Assembly (NCBI GenBank): GCA_949542085.1 | Contig: CATGXW010000034.1 | Location: forward strand, 1 to 7,397 | Origin: an uncultured Alphaproteobacteria bacterium | Lineage (GTDB): Bacteria > Pseudomonadota > Alphaproteobacteria > RF32 > CAG-239 | Length of the DNA stretch: 7,397 nt | Direction of reading: 5' to 3' | Shown: positions 6,161-7,397 of the stretch, piece after piece | How positions within the stretch are numbered: the stretch's first letter is position 1 | Layout: every line of letters starts with the position of its first letter | The notes under the pieces: model-generated | What the model was told of the DNA's origin: nothing | Database searches by the model: none | The model's input: only the letters and a program-made list of their open reading frames with translations | Program-made: the position numbers and the translations under genes

Positions 6161-7397
6161 ATTTATCCAAAATCCCCCCTACATGAGACAACACATTCAT
6201 CGATGACGTTGACACATTTCTTGACGCAGATACATTTTCTAGTGAAGAAGCTTGAGGCATTCTTTCTCGCAAAGCGGCTATATGTCCTTTAGCATCATAC
6301 GAACCGGAAACCATTTCGACATTTCCTCTACCGGATAGTATTTCTGTATGACCTTCCAATTTCAAATCTTGTGCCGCATTATACCCCTCTGGTGGCGTAT
6401 AATTATGTAAGAATTCTCTGATTCTTTCTGAATAATCAGCCGCAAATTGTTCAGGATTCAGTTCATACAATCCTTTATGCAAAAGTATATTTGTCTGTGA
6501 ACCGTCAATCCTCGGAATACGATTATACATATTATTCACAAAGGTTTTAGCCTCATCATAAGTCATATCTCGCACTTTTTCACCCTCACTGGTACGAAAA
6601 TGCAATTGTCCATCCTCAGAAATCGTGAACGATTCTGCTCCATTGGAAGAAACCTGAGCTAAACCATTATCCGCAACACTGGCAATTTTCAATGAAACAG
6701 TTTGCTCTCTTCCATTCGTCCATGAAAAAGAATTATTAGATACATCATGCGTTTCACCTACCAAACCATGGTTATTCTGTAAATCTTCATGATATTCGTT
6801 AACCATTCTTTCCATAAGACTAGGTGACTGCGTTGGCTGATCAATAGTAGAACGTCCTTCCTGAGTTTTTACTCCATCATCCTGTATACCAGAATCAACC
6901 GTTTCTTCGGAACCTTCCGCACTCATCGGTGTCCCTGGCATACTATGGACTTCTCCCTCATGAACCGGATATGACTGTCCCTCACCATCCAAATTATTCG
7001 CCAAATCAGATGTTTTCTGAGCAAACATTTCTTCAGCAAGATCGGCTGTTGCCAATGCTCGACTTTCCCACCCGTCTTGAACACCGGGATGATCATTAAT
7101 CCACTTTAACCTCGCATCACTAACCTCTTTCCCATCAATCGTCAAAGAAAGAACTTTTCCCTTATCATCAATAGAAAAATCAGACACCTGACGCCCTCCG
7201 GCTGTCTTCCCATAAAGGCTGCCATCATCATTTTTCCCTTCCGGCATAAACAATGGTTCAGGCTTCTCTGAACCTCCAACCGTTTGAACCTCATCCGAAC
7301 TTGCTGTGTTTTCATCAACGCCAGATGCCGTATTTGAAGCACCATCCGCTCCCCTGTCCTGAAGAGTAACAGTATCCACAACCTCATCCGAACCCGC
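6159..7397 (-). CDS. Hypothetical acidic, cysteine-free protein (5' end off the window)
   Basis: I do not recognise this protein. About 412 codons are visible. The frame is open to the right edge, so the N-terminus is missing; an internal GTG at 7377-7379 could pass for a start but has no proper ribosome site. Residue numbers here count from that GTG. The chain is acidic, rich in Ser, Gly, Asp and Glu, and has no cysteine. Residues 1-60 and 130-190 look disordered (runs such as GEGQSYPVHEGEVHSMPG). Two beta-rich modules (66-88 and 249-271) align without gaps with 7 of 23 identities and conserved F-[ST]-I and EG/DG patterns, each followed by a helical stretch. No transmembrane segment is visible. 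Such low-complexity, Cys-free, modular proteins are often exported or surface-associated, but no export signal can be seen. It ends at the terminator shared with aas, so it is not in the aas operon. Confidence 0.8.
   Translation of the reverse strand, partial: AGSDEVVDTVTLQDRGADGASNTASGVDENTASSDEVQTVGGSEKPEPLFMPEGKNDDGSLYGKTAGGRQVSDFSIDDKGKVLSLTIDGKEVSDARLKWINDHPGVQDGWESRALATADLAEEMFAQKTSDLANNLDGEGQSYPVHEGEVHSMPGTPMSAEGSEETVDSGIQDDGVKTQEGRSTIDQPTQSPSLMERMVNEYHEDLQNNHGLVGETHDVSNNSFSWTNGREQTVSLKIASVADNGLAQVSSNGAESFTISEDGQLHFRTSEGEKVRDMTYDEAKTFVNNMYNRIPRIDGSQTNILLHKGLYELNPEQFAADYSERIREFLHNYTPPEGYNAAQDLKLEGHTEILSGRGNVEMVSGSYDAKGHIAALRERMPQASSLENVSASRNVSTSSMNVLSHVGGILDK
6567..6635 (-). repeat. Degenerate internal protein repeat, copy B
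   Basis: It encodes residues 249-271 of the right-edge protein (counted from the GTG at 7379), containing ESFTISEDGQ. Aligned without gaps to the segment at 7116-7184, it shares F, I, G, T, G, V and D at the same positions, with S/T, D/E, V/L and K/Q exchanges elsewhere. It looks like a beta-hairpin unit; DNA-level identity is low, so any duplication is old. Confidence 0.4.
7116..7184 (-). repeat. Degenerate internal protein repeat, copy A
   Basis: It encodes residues 66-88 of the right-edge protein, containing SDFSIDDKGKVLSLTIDGKE. It pairs with copy B at 6567-6635 at the same 23-residue length. A helical segment (RLKWINDHPGV onward) follows, much as a helical segment (TYDEAKTFVNNMY) follows copy B. 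Confidence 0.4.
7287..7300. repeat. 14-bp direct repeat, inner copy
   Basis: AACCTCATCCGAAC is repeated exactly at 7380-7393, 93 bases (31 codons) away and in the same reading frame. On the minus strand both copies encode SDEV within similar contexts (ASSDEVQTV and GSDEVVDTV). Confidence 0.6.
7380..7393. repeat. 14-bp direct repeat, outer copy at the window edge
   Basis: This is an exact copy of the element at 7287-7300, in the same frame of the right-edge gene. Its GAGG lies only 2 bases before a GTG and could be mistaken for a ribosome site. The same GAGG inside the coding copy at 7287-7300 argues that it is coding sequence. Confidence 0.6.

Noticed and set aside
7377..7379. GTG as the start of the right-edge protein
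   Set aside because: The nearest GAGG is only 2 bases away, and the same 14-bp segment occurs in frame inside the coding region at 7287-7300. The frame is open to the edge, so the gene most likely begins outside the window.

Overview
The window comes from a Gram-negative, probably proteobacterial, chromosome of moderate to low GC. The evidence is an outer-membrane FadL porin with a Sec signal peptide, an Aas-type phospholipid-repair enzyme and a standard bacterial UvrA tail. An alphaproteobacterium is plausible, but class-level assignment is a guess. The layout is compact: six genes, two of them cut by the window edges, with short intergenic gaps and clear sigma70-type signals. I see no tRNA, rRNA, CRISPR array, transposase or attachment site.

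Layout, left to right. (1) The last 79 codons of uvrA on the + strand. (2) A 466-residue orphan protein on the - strand, whose stop codon interlocks with that of uvrA. It has its own promoter with a consensus -10. (3) A fadL-family outer-membrane transporter on the - strand, ending in a strong hairpin terminator. (4) A tetR-family regulator on the - strand, directly upstream of fadL. Between them lies a perfect 16-bp palindrome that overlaps the fadL -35. (5) A divergent 223-bp control region. (6) aas on the + strand, a two-domain acyltransferase/acyl-ACP synthetase, ending in a bidirectional terminator. (7) A cysteine-free, acidic protein of unknown function on the - strand, running off the right edge.

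The coherent part is 1692-6160. FadL would admit long-chain fatty acids through the outer membrane. Aas would activate acyl chains with ATP and transfer them to lysophospholipid. The TetR protein between them, with a candidate operator at the fadL promoter, would adjust uptake to lipid supply. The gene functions are well supported by motifs. The regulatory link is inferred from position and symmetry. The two flanking hypothetical proteins match no family I can name, and nothing visible ties them to the lipid genes. The strongest leads for follow-up are the tetR/fadL operator, the pair of TTG starts on the divergent genes, and the repeat structure of the right-edge protein.
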